Source: an uncultured Clostridia bacterium (lineage in GTDB: Bacteria > Bacillota > Clostridia > TANB77 > CAG-508). Taken from it: DNA of 51,090 nt. Positions 43,831 through 51,090 of this stretch are shown in pieces. The DNA lies in assembly GCA_949927455.1 (NCBI GenBank), contig CATLEX010000004.1, positions 1-51,090 on the forward strand, written 5' to 3'. The first letter of the stretch is position 1. The number at the start of each line of letters is the position of its first letter. Position numbers and translations under genes: made by a program. A model generated the notes under the pieces. That model worked only from the letters and a program-made list of their open reading frames with translations, had not been told where the DNA came from and did no database searches.

Positions 43831-44561
43831 ATATAATCATCCTCCTCTTCAAAAAAACGATAAACAGTTTTTATAAAATAAAATACTGTTACACATAATA
43901 AACCTATCCATACTAAAATACTTGACATTTCATATACACCAAGAAATTTTATATTAAGTATAAGTAAAACAATATTCATCAGTAGAGTTACTGTTATATT
44001 GATTATTTCATTTGACTTATTCTTTGATAGTTTCATTACTCCAATATTAATAACATTTGTTATCATAAATGGTACTAAAAAATAAATAATCAATAAATAA
44101 ATTTCATTTCCAAAATGAACAGCTGTTAAACTTGCAAATACTGTCATAATTATCAAATTTATAATTGTATTAACTAGCAATTTTATTGAAATTAACTCTT
44201 TTAAATCCATCTTGCAACTCATTTCAATTTCATACATATTATATTTAAAACTTTTTTCTAATTCCATCATTTGAAGAAAAGCTAATATTGGCATAACTAA
44301 TGATAAAATTAGTCTTGTTTTTTCAAAAGCCATCGACTTTATTACAAATATTCCTATTAGCAATAATACAAATTGAATAAGAAAAGTTGTTTTATTCATA
44401 AAAGGAACATATCTTCTTATCTTTTCAAAATAATTTTCCTTTACTGTTATTTCAGTATTTGCTATTTCTATTCTTAATCTTTCTATCGACTGTTGCTTTT
44501 TTTGCTTATCAATTTTAGGTAAAGTGTTTTTATTTAAAATTTCTTTCCATTTCTCACTCAT
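43815..44561 (-). CDS. Multi-pass membrane protein, possible anti-sigma or transporter partner
   Basis: 248 residues: a soluble N-terminal tail (~1-52, with many K and E) and about six membrane helices. It overlaps the upstream sigma factor gene by eight bases and the ATPase gene by 16. This layout, sigma factor then a membrane protein with a cytosolic N-terminal stretch, suggests an anti-sigma factor, although no classical anti-sigma motif is visible. Confidence 0.6.
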   Translation of the reverse strand: MSEKWKEILNKNTLPKIDKQKKQQSIERLRIEIANTEITVKENYFEKIRRYVPFMNKTTFLIQFVLLLIGIFVIKSMAFEKTRLILSLVMPILAFLQMMELEKSFKYNMYEIEMSCKMDLKELISIKLLVNTIINLIIMTVFASLTAVHFGNEIYLLIIYFLVPFMITNVINIGVMKLSKNKSNEIINITVTLLMNIVLLILNIKFLGVYEMSSILVWIGLLCVTVFYFIKTVYRFFEEEDDYIWNLQ

Positions 44562-45087
44562 AAACTTCCTCCTTTCCTAAATACCTACTCAATTTTTCTA
44601 TTCCCTGCTTTAGTCTTGATTTAATGGTAGGTACTTTTTCATCAAGTATTTTAGATATATCTTTAATTTTCAAATCTTCATAATACTTCAAAATAATTAC
44701 TTCTTTTTGTTTTTCTGGTAGCTTATTTAGAGCTTGTACAACTATATCTTTTTCTTCTATTTTCTCTAGTTCATCAAAATTGTCTTTTTCATAATTTTGA
44801 TTGCTATCCAGTTCTTCTATATTTATATTATTTTCGTAAAAGTAAGTATTACAAACATTCATTGCTATTGTAATTAAATAACTTTTGAACTTTCCTTTAT
44901 CTCTATAATTTCCTATATATTTAATCAATTTCAAAAATGTTTCTTGTGTTAAATCATACGAAATTGAAGCATTTCCTGTTTTATAATAACATAATCTATA
45001 AATATCATCATAATAATTCTGAATTAGCACTTCTAATAATTCTTTTTCTCCGTGCTGTATTTTATAGATTAATTCTTTATCTTCCAA
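44554..45087 (-). CDS. ECF-type RNA polymerase sigma factor
   Basis: 177 residues with sigma-70 region 2 (YDDIYRLCYYKTGNASISYDLTQETFLKLI) and region 4 (ALNKLPEKQKEVIILKYYEDLKIKDISKIL and KSRLKQGIEKL). It directs transcription of a small regulon, probably including its own operon with the membrane protein, ATPase and permease, with overlapping ends that indicate coupled translation. The promoter motif it recognises cannot be read off here. Confidence 0.93.
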   Translation of the reverse strand: MEDKELIYKIQHGEKELLEVLIQNYYDDIYRLCYYKTGNASISYDLTQETFLKLIKYIGNYRDKGKFKSYLITIAMNVCNTYFYENNINIEELDSNQNYEKDNFDELEKIEEKDIVVQALNKLPEKQKEVIILKYYEDLKIKDISKILDEKVPTIKSRLKQGIEKLSRYLGKEEVYE

Positions 45088-45338
45088 GCAAATACTTCCT
45101 TTCTTTTATAAACTAGCTTACATATAATATAACCTAAAAAATCGCAAAAAAGATTTAAAAATTTATTAAATTTTTTATTTTCTATAAAATTTAGTAATGG
45201 TATGAAAAAATATCAAGTTTTCTCTAAAGCTACTCAAAAATACTTAGATGAATTACAAAAAGAAATTAATATACAAAAATAAGATGGTTCAACCGAATCA
45301 TCTTATTTTAAAAATCTATTTAATACATTCATTTTTAT
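45088..45338. other. Gene-poor interval with a shared terminator and a doubtful tiny ORF
   Basis: A hairpin at 45281-45304 pairs AAGATGGTTC with GAATCATCTT (one G-U pair) and could end transcription in either direction. A 26-codon plus-strand ORF (45202-45282, MKKYQVFSKATQKY) precedes it, without a good ribosome binding site. Nothing else is seen. Confidence 0.6.
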
Positions 45339-46919
45339 CTATTCTTTTGTAGAATCTATTATTTCTAAATGATTAATTTTTGCAGTTTGTTCATCTTGAG
45401 TTGGAACCTGTAATTCAGCAAAATTTCCTATGTTTTCAGTGGTACAACCAAATAATAACGTGAATTCCAAATTATCTAGGTTATCAAATGACACTTTATC
45501 TAAGTTAAGACCAGTAGCTAGATTAGGGTTTCTCGAGAATACAATTTTATTTTCATTACTATTGACGCCTTTTATTTGCTCTTCTACAGGAAATACATAA
45601 TTCATATCATCTATTTTTTGTCTCATTAAAATTTTCCATTCATCTCCAATACACCCATTCTCATCATAGTAAAATGTAATATTTTCATCATTTATATCAA
45701 TCTTTTGAATAATGAAATCTCCGCCTAAACCACTTGTAGCAGTATATGTTTTACCATCCGATTTTACAGGATACCATGTCGCTTTATCATACATTTCTTC
45801 TTCCTGAGTTTTTCCATTTTCATTAACGTTTCTATCCTCAAATATTTTGCTCTTAGTTGGTGTTACTTTTAACGCACTCGTTGCGTTTTCTGAGCTAAGT
45901 AGTATGATGAAATTTTCTTCTTCCATAATTGTTTCGGTTTCTTTTATTTCATATTCAAATTTTTCTTGTATTTGTCCATTTTCTTTTACATATAGCCTTT
46001 TACCTGCAACACTTCCGCCATAAATCATGTTTGGTATTGAATTATCGTTTCCATCTGTAACGTTAAAGCTAATATACTCCATTGGATTTTCATTATATTC
46101 TTTGTAAGTAATGCCATCTACAATTTTTTTAGCCTTTATAAATTTTTGAAATTTTGTATTTGCAATTTTTTCAATGATAATTTTTGTATGCTCATCGACT
46201 TGTTGTTCTGTTAGTATAGCAGTGTTTTCATTTTCTGTTAATTCGATTTCTGATTTTATCGTTTTTCCGATTGTTATAGCTTCATTATCACCATTTTCAA
46301 ATCCAAGTATGATGCCAGAAGAAATATCTTCGATTTCGATTTCTAGATTTAAATGATTTGTGTTTTCATCCATAATATTGATAACTTGTGTATAGACATA
46401 TTCATTGTCAGAAACTTTATCAACATATTCACTTACATTGGTAATTTCCCTTAAATTTACCAATACTTTTTCAGAAACGTGTAAATCATATCCCATTTCA
46501 CCTATCTTTTCGATTGGTTTTGTCATTTTTTCAAAAGCTTTATCTTTTAATTTTATTTTATATTCTGCAATAATATAGGCTTTATCTCCAGCCATACTTT
46601 CTAATGTTATATTACAATATTCATTTTCTATGGATTGATTAATTTCTACTAAATTGTTTTCATAATTTTGACTTAATTTTAAAAACCCCATTTTTTGCAT
46701 ATTGGTATTTTTACTGATTCCAGCATAAGCAGTTATACTTACAGTACTTGCGATAATAAATGCTGCAACCTTTTGTAAACTATTTAATTTCATTTTATTT
46801 TTGATTTCGATATCTTCAAATTCATTTTTCTGGGGTTCAGTAAATTTTAAATTTTCATATTTTAAATAAACAGAATCTTTAAAATACTTTCTTTTTTCTT
46901 CTAACTTTTTATCCATCAT
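45339..46919 (-). CDS. Membrane protein with DUF4179-like anti-sigma features
   Basis: 526 residues. A cytosolic tail (~1-48) precedes one membrane helix (~49-67: KVAAFIIASTVSITAYAG), then a ~455-residue extracellular beta-rich region. This layout is that of DUF4179/RsgI-like proteins encoded right after ECF sigma factors, where the cytosolic tail holds the sigma factor and the outer part senses. It overlaps the end of the sigma factor gene at 46909 by 11 bases. The sensed signal is unknown. Confidence 0.75.
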   Translation of the reverse strand: MMDKKLEEKRKYFKDSVYLKYENLKFTEPQKNEFEDIEIKNKMKLNSLQKVAAFIIASTVSITAYAGISKNTNMQKMGFLKLSQNYENNLVEINQSIENEYCNITLESMAGDKAYIIAEYKIKLKDKAFEKMTKPIEKIGEMGYDLHVSEKVLVNLREITNVSEYVDKVSDNEYVYTQVINIMDENTNHLNLEIEIEDISSGIILGFENGDNEAITIGKTIKSEIELTENENTAILTEQQVDEHTKIIIEKIANTKFQKFIKAKKIVDGITYKEYNENPMEYISFNVTDGNDNSIPNMIYGGSVAGKRLYVKENGQIQEKFEYEIKETETIMEEENFIILLSSENATSALKVTPTKSKIFEDRNVNENGKTQEEEMYDKATWYPVKSDGKTYTATSGLGGDFIIQKIDINDENITFYYDENGCIGDEWKILMRQKIDDMNYVFPVEEQIKGVNSNENKIVFSRNPNLATGLNLDKVSFDNLDNLEFTLLFGCTTENIGNFAELQVPTQDEQTAKINHLEIIDSTKE

Positions 46920-47466
46920 AATTATTTACCTCTTTCCTTAATATTTCTTTTAATTTTTTTCTACCTCTATGAATTAATGTTTTTACTTGTGATAAGGACA
47001 TATCAAATATTGTACATATTTCCTTATAAGACAATTCTTCTATATCTGCAAGATAAATGATTTGATTCTGTGGTTCTGGTAAATGATCAATTGCAATTTT
47101 TAATTTTTGACTCTGTTCTTTATCAAAAATAGCATCTTCAATTTCTTGTTCATTAAAAATGTATTCATTCTCTTGCAAATAGGTAATTTTCTTTTGCCTT
47201 TTGATATAATTAAGTGTTTTACTTTTTGCAATTGTATAAAGGTATGCTTTTAGAGAATATTTAGAATCATATTTTTCTTGATTCATAAGAATATAAACAA
47301 AAACATCTTGTGCTAAATCTTCAGCAACATCCATACTCTTTACAAATTTATAAATAAAATAAATTATTTTTTCCATGTATTTGTTTATGATAAGTTCAAA
47401 TGATTCATTATCTCCATTCAAGAACCTCTTATATAGTTTTTTATCTTCCTCCATTTTTTCCTCCAT
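46909..47466 (-). CDS. ECF-type RNA polymerase sigma factor (second)
   Basis: 185 residues with region 2 (IYKFVKSMDVAEDLAQDVFVYIL) and region 4 (IDHLPEPQNQIIYLADIEELSYKEICTIFDMSLSQVKTLIHRGRKKL). It differs strongly from the sigma factor at 44554, so it defines a second module. It is followed, with overlap, by the membrane protein that probably restrains it. GGAGG precedes the start. Confidence 0.93.
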   Translation of the reverse strand: MEEKMEEDKKLYKRFLNGDNESFELIINKYMEKIIYFIYKFVKSMDVAEDLAQDVFVYILMNQEKYDSKYSLKAYLYTIAKSKTLNYIKRQKKITYLQENEYIFNEQEIEDAIFDKEQSQKLKIAIDHLPEPQNQIIYLADIEELSYKEICTIFDMSLSQVKTLIHRGRKKLKEILRKEVNNYDG

Positions 47467-47583
47467 TTGAATATAAGATCTTAATTCTAATTATAATACA
47501 ATTTTAAAATAGGAAAAGTTGCACTTTTTATAAAATAAATACATCAATTTTTTATACGTCTTATTGAAACCTATAAAAAATTG

Positions 47584-47614
47584 GGTGTAAAACACTTTTC
47601 AAATGCTTTACACC
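47584..47614 (-). terminator. Terminator between the 48-residue gene and the sigma gene
   Basis: GGTGTAAA and TTTACACC form a stem extended by GCA/TGT pairs, with CCAATTTTTT following on the minus strand. Confidence 0.7.
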
Positions 47615-47709
47615 TTTCAACTTCATAATATTATATTTTATTAAAAATTATTGTCTTTTCTTTCATTGATACTTTACTAACTTCATATTCATATTTTTTA
47701 GATTCTTGT

Positions 47710-47856
47710 TTATAGGTTAACTATAAATCTATAAATTGCATAAACTACCCATATAAGCCAAGAATATATCCAAGCCTTAAATATAATGCTTACTGTTAAA
47801 TACACAATAGCAACTATTATTGCTATTATCCAATTCATCATTTTTTTCTTATCCAT
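47710..47856 (-). CDS. 48-residue membrane peptide, W-rich
   Basis: A short basic start (MDKKKMMNW) precedes a helix (~9-26) and a second hydrophobic stretch, KAWIYSWLIWVVYAIYRFI. Two close helices with a tryptophan-rich turn are like the small two-helix tails seen on many Firmicutes regulators. The start has GGATG upstream, only a modest ribosome binding site. The role is unknown; it is in the same direction as the sigma and ABC units on each side. Confidence 0.5.
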   Translation of the reverse strand: MDKKKMMNWIIAIIVAIVYLTVSIIFKAWIYSWLIWVVYAIYRFIVNL

Positions 47857-48034
47857 TATTTCTTACATCCTTAATAAATTACTTGATTTCATTATAACAT
47901 TATTATAAAAAAATGTATATAAAAATACTCAAAAAAATAATAAGCCAGAAAATTTTATTATAAACTATTTTAGTGTATATCATATAAATATGACATCTGT
48001 CTGTCATATTTAGAACAAAGTGAACAATTTATTA

Positions 48035-50410
48035 TTAATTCTCTCTTAATCGATCTACAATAGATTCTTTATTAAATTCTTTTATACAAAATATTGCAAT
48101 AATAGACGGTATAACAATTGAAATGATTAAATATAAAAGCATTCCCATAATAGGTAATTTGAAAAATAAATAATTTATACCTGTTTCTTGCATTATTTTC
48201 ATAATCATAAATACAACGATTGGTCCTGCAATACTACTAACCAAACCATTTGGAATTGCTAGGCAAACATTCTCAAATATAATCATTTTATTTACTTGTT
48301 TTTTCGTCATTCCCATTGATTGTAATACAGCAATTTCTCTTTTCCTTGTAACCATACTTGTAATAACTGTATTGATTAAGTTAATTAGACTAAATAATAT
48401 TACAAATATTGAAATTCCTATAAGTATATTTGAAAAAGATTTGCTATTTTTTATAGCTTGCTCACGCCATTGTGAAAAAGTTTCACAATCTATTTCTTCA
48501 TATTCTCTAACAAGGTCTTTTACTTTATTATCAATCTCATCATTGTAAATATGATTTTGGGTAGTCACTTTTAAACTTGTTGTTGTATCAAGATTTTGTG
48601 TAATTTCTTCATAAATATCATCTGGTAATAAAATCCAGCCTTGTGTTTTTCCATATTTAGAAAAACTTGAATCTCCAACTCCTCCAACCGTTAATTCCAT
48701 ACTATTTTCTTTTCCATTAAAATAATGAAGTCTTATTTTATCTCCAACCTTAAAACGATAACCAAATATTTCTTCAAATACATCATTATAGGCAATATAG
48801 ATTTCTCCTTTGTTTTTTAATTCTTCGCAATTTCCTGTCCCATCTTCTAATGATTTTGTCATTGCCTCTTCTATATCTTTACTGATTGGACTAATCTCAT
48901 CATCAATAATTTCATTATGTGTTTCAATTTTTACAGTATAAGAATTTTTCGTATTTATTTTCTCTATTTCTTCAAGTTCTTCTAATTCTGATTTTAATTT
49001 TGTAAGATTATTTCCATTTTCTATCAAATCAAACATCCCATTTTTTGAATCACTGATTGCTTCATTAGAAAATGTAATTAAATATTCATTATCATCAAAA
49101 TATCCATTTCTTGCAAATTTTTCATAATCTAAAGAATTCGCAAAAGTTAGTGAACCAATAAATAAAGTTCCACCTATAATTAAGGATATAAGAGTAATTG
49201 TCGTTCTTTTTCGATTTCTTTTAAATTGAATTTTTCCTAAAGAATTTGGATTTAAATTTCTGCATAATTTATTGGAACTCTTAATTTTTTCGTCATTTCC
49301 TGTATATTTTAGCCCTTCTACTGGTGAAATTTTACTTGCCATTTTTGCTGGTTTTGATACTGCTATAAGAACTGTTATTACGCCTAAAATTATTGATACA
49401 ACTGATAATTTTAAAACATTCCATACACTAAAACCATTTCTTGACACAAAATAACTAATCATCGTTCCTATTAAAATTCCTAATGGTATAGCAATTTTAC
49501 AATATTTTAGTCCTTCTATTTTTATCATTTTTTTCATTTGCTTTTTAGACATTCCTATTGTTCTCAATTGTGCATATTCCTTTACTTTTGATGATACAGA
49601 TAAATAAAATATACTATATATTACAATTCCGCTTATAACTAATACAGCTACACTAAGCCCTATATAAGTTTCAAGTTCCATCATGTTGATAGAAAACAAA
49701 TCTGCAAATTTATCATTTACATTAATATTTTTTCTAGCAATACCATTGCTTTCGCCTAATTCATAAAAGAAATTCTTAATAAATGCAGAACTTGGAATTT
49801 TCATATCTTCATTTACTTTTACCAAAGCATCCAGTCCACTATTTTTAAATAAGCTTCCTGTTTCTGAATATTCTTTTGAAAAAAATAAAGGATAGTATAT
49901 TGATTTCCCATTATCAATAAAACCGGAAACAACAAATTTTTCTCCTAATATATCAATACTTTCTCCCAATTTTTCTTCGATTCCAAATTCTTTTGTAAGA
50001 GCTTTATCAATTACAATTTCATTCGCTTCAGCAGGAAAATTCCCACTTGAAAGTTTATAAACGTTGATTCCTTCTACTTCGTAATTATAATAGATTGGTT
50101 TTATTTTTATATTTCCAACTTCTTTTTCAAAACCTGCTCTATATCCCATAACACATTTTATATTGCTATCTGACTTTAAATAATTTATTTGTTCCTCATT
50201 TACATCAGAATATATACAATCTTGCATCCCTTTTATCATCTGACGTTCATAATTTTTATAATTTAATGTGGAAAGTCCAAGAACCATAATAAAACAAATT
50301 GCTAAAATAATTGTTATTGTAACAAAGGCGTTTTTCATTTTAGAACTTTTTAGAGATGCTTTTGCAAGACTGTAAATTATTTTTTTGTTATTATTACTTT
50401 TTAAACTCAT
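48035..50410 (-). CDS. ABC transporter permease, two FtsX domains
   Basis: 791 residues. An N-terminal helix (~28-47), then an extracytoplasmic domain, three helices with the first FtsX unit (~250-360, KVKEYAQLRTIGMSKKQMKKMI), a second helix (~400-420), a second extracytoplasmic domain (~425-660), and the C-terminal FtsX unit (KREIAVLQSMGMTKKQVNKMII). Such two-unit permeases act with an ATPase in peptide or antibiotic sensing and export. The ATPase gene lies directly upstream, so the two form one transporter. Confidence 0.9.
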   Translation of the reverse strand: MSLKSNNNKKIIYSLAKASLKSSKMKNAFVTITIILAICFIMVLGLSTLNYKNYERQMIKGMQDCIYSDVNEEQINYLKSDSNIKCVMGYRAGFEKEVGNIKIKPIYYNYEVEGINVYKLSSGNFPAEANEIVIDKALTKEFGIEEKLGESIDILGEKFVVSGFIDNGKSIYYPLFFSKEYSETGSLFKNSGLDALVKVNEDMKIPSSAFIKNFFYELGESNGIARKNINVNDKFADLFSINMMELETYIGLSVAVLVISGIVIYSIFYLSVSSKVKEYAQLRTIGMSKKQMKKMIKIEGLKYCKIAIPLGILIGTMISYFVSRNGFSVWNVLKLSVVSIILGVITVLIAVSKPAKMASKISPVEGLKYTGNDEKIKSSNKLCRNLNPNSLGKIQFKRNRKRTTITLISLIIGGTLFIGSLTFANSLDYEKFARNGYFDDNEYLITFSNEAISDSKNGMFDLIENGNNLTKLKSELEELEEIEKINTKNSYTVKIETHNEIIDDEISPISKDIEEAMTKSLEDGTGNCEELKNKGEIYIAYNDVFEEIFGYRFKVGDKIRLHYFNGKENSMELTVGGVGDSSFSKYGKTQGWILLPDDIYEEITQNLDTTTSLKVTTQNHIYNDEIDNKVKDLVREYEEIDCETFSQWREQAIKNSKSFSNILIGISIFVILFSLINLINTVITSMVTRKREIAVLQSMGMTKKQVNKMIIFENVCLAIPNGLVSSIAGPIVVFMIMKIMQETGINYLFFKLPIMGMLLYLIISIVIPSIIAIFCIKEFNKESIVDRLREN

Positions 50411-50427
50411 TTCTTTTTCTCCTATTC

Positions 50428-51090
50428 TTAAAAAATTTTACCATCTTCAATTCTTATAATACGGTCTGCCATTTGTGCAATTTCCTCATTATGGGTAATC
50501 ATAATGATTGTCTGATTAAAAGCTTTACTTGTATTTTTCAAAAGTCCCATTACATCTAAACTTGTTTTCGTATCTAAGTTTCCTGTTGGCTCATCTGCTA
50601 AAATAATTGATGGTTTTGAAGCTAAAGCTCTTGCAATTGCAACACGTTGCTGTTGACCACCAGATAATTGATTTGGCATACTTTTTACTTTGGCTGTTAT
50701 TCCTAATAAATTAACAATTTCATCAATAAAATTTTTATCAATTTTGTTTCCATCTAATTCAATTGGAAGTACAATATTTTCATATACATTTAACATAGGA
50801 ACTAAATTATAATTTTGAAATATAAAACCAATTTGTCTTCTTCTAAAAATTGTTAATTCCTCATCAGCCATTTTTGAAATTTCATTTCCATCTATTTCAA
50901 TTTTTCCATAGGTTGGATTATCTAAGCCTCCAATCATATTAAGCAATGTTGATTTACCACTTCCGAGAAGTTCCAACAATTGCCACAAATTCTCCTCTAT
51001 TAACTTCCAAAGATACTCCATCTAAAGCTTTTACGAATGCTTCACCACTACCATAATATTTTTTTAAATCTCTCACTTTTAAAATACATT
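50428..51090 (-). CDS. ABC transporter ATPase with a +1 frameshift at CGG in Walker A, 5' end outside
   Basis: The frame is open to the right edge, so only a few N-terminal residues are missing (ILKVRDLKKYYGSGEAFVKALDGVSLEV is the visible start). After [10 protein letters not shown] the 0 frame meets CGG and stops two codons later. Without the C the Walker A reads [12 protein letters not shown]. The rest is intact: [40 protein letters not shown] and ITHNEE. It works with the permease encoded 18 bases downstream. Confidence 0.88.
50963..50965 (-). other. Recoding site 6: in-frame CGG before GGA (Walker A)
   Basis: On the coding strand the context is GGA ACT TCT C GGA AGT GGT. The restored glycine belongs to the Walker A motif GxSGSGKS, required to bind ATP. 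Confidence 0.85.

Noticed and set aside
45202-45282. 26-codon ORF as a gene
   Set aside because: No ribosome binding site and no similarity recognised; kept only as a remark on the interval.

Overview
The window is about 51 kb of very AT-rich DNA from a low-GC, Gram-positive, apparently spore-forming bacterium, most likely an anaerobic gut-type Clostridia. The evidence is CotF-type spore coat proteins, a SpoVD/FtsI-type PBP, MEP isoprenoid synthesis (dxr), a GdpP-type c-di-AMP phosphodiesterase, a sortase-type LPKAG surface protein and AGGAGG ribosome binding sites. No rRNA or CRISPR array is visible. The one tRNA gene is tRNA-Cys(GCA).

Layout. 1-2450: accessory end with a DDE transposase cut by the window edge, a small gene in one arm of a ~650 bp inverted repeat whose other arm holds a decayed copy of that gene, and an ArdC-like small protein. 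2458-3512: rpsF-ssb-rpsR operon. 3669-5455: small HTH regulator with a dyad operator, a duplicated DUF305 protein and two CotF-like coat genes. 5483-12534: small alarmone synthetase, an LPKAG surface protein, a MacAB/YknXYZ-type exporter and an acetyltransferase. 12590-16595: gdpP, tRNA-Cys, MazG-like pyrophosphohydrolase, HtrA protease. 16734-25970: a C-A-T-C-A-T-R nonribosomal peptide synthetase, directly followed by a histidine kinase with a membrane sensor. 26010-32531: Lsa-type ABC-F protein, secreted protein, VOC protein, split AraC regulator, PBP and dxr. 32611-36494: a wall-peptidase gene missing its 5' part next to a large serine recombinase, twin 25-codon ORFs and small HTH regulators. 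36571-40947: three CPBP membrane proteases, an alpha/beta hydrolase, a 42-residue membrane peptide, a MerR regulator and a GPP34-like protein. 41093-51090: two ECF sigma factor modules and two ABC transporter systems.

Main observation. Five otherwise intact genes are each broken into two or three reading frames by single extra bases, six sites in all. Every site has the same form: one extra C exactly at a codon boundary, directly before a conserved glycine codon GGN, so that the 0 frame reads CGG. The genes are a MacB-type ATPase, dxr, a serine recombinase (twice), an ABC-2 permease and a second ABC ATPase (inside its Walker A motif). Reading by eye through every gene on both strands I found no other in-frame CGG codon: every other CGG trinucleotide in a gene straddles two codons. 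This suggests that CGG is not an arginine codon here but a +1 recoding signal, either an unassigned codon where the ribosome slips onto GGN or a natural four-base codon CGGN read as glycine. A systematic sequence error is the main competing explanation, but it would not by itself explain the constant codon phase or the constant following glycine.

How the genes work together. The NRPS probably makes an N-acylated glycyl-X aldehyde or derived cyclic product, with the co-translated kinase as a likely sensor and the nearby ABC-F protein a possible resistance factor. The recombinase adjoining a truncated wall hydrolase looks like a site-specific insertion. The two sigma modules each pair an ECF factor with membrane or anti-sigma-like partners.
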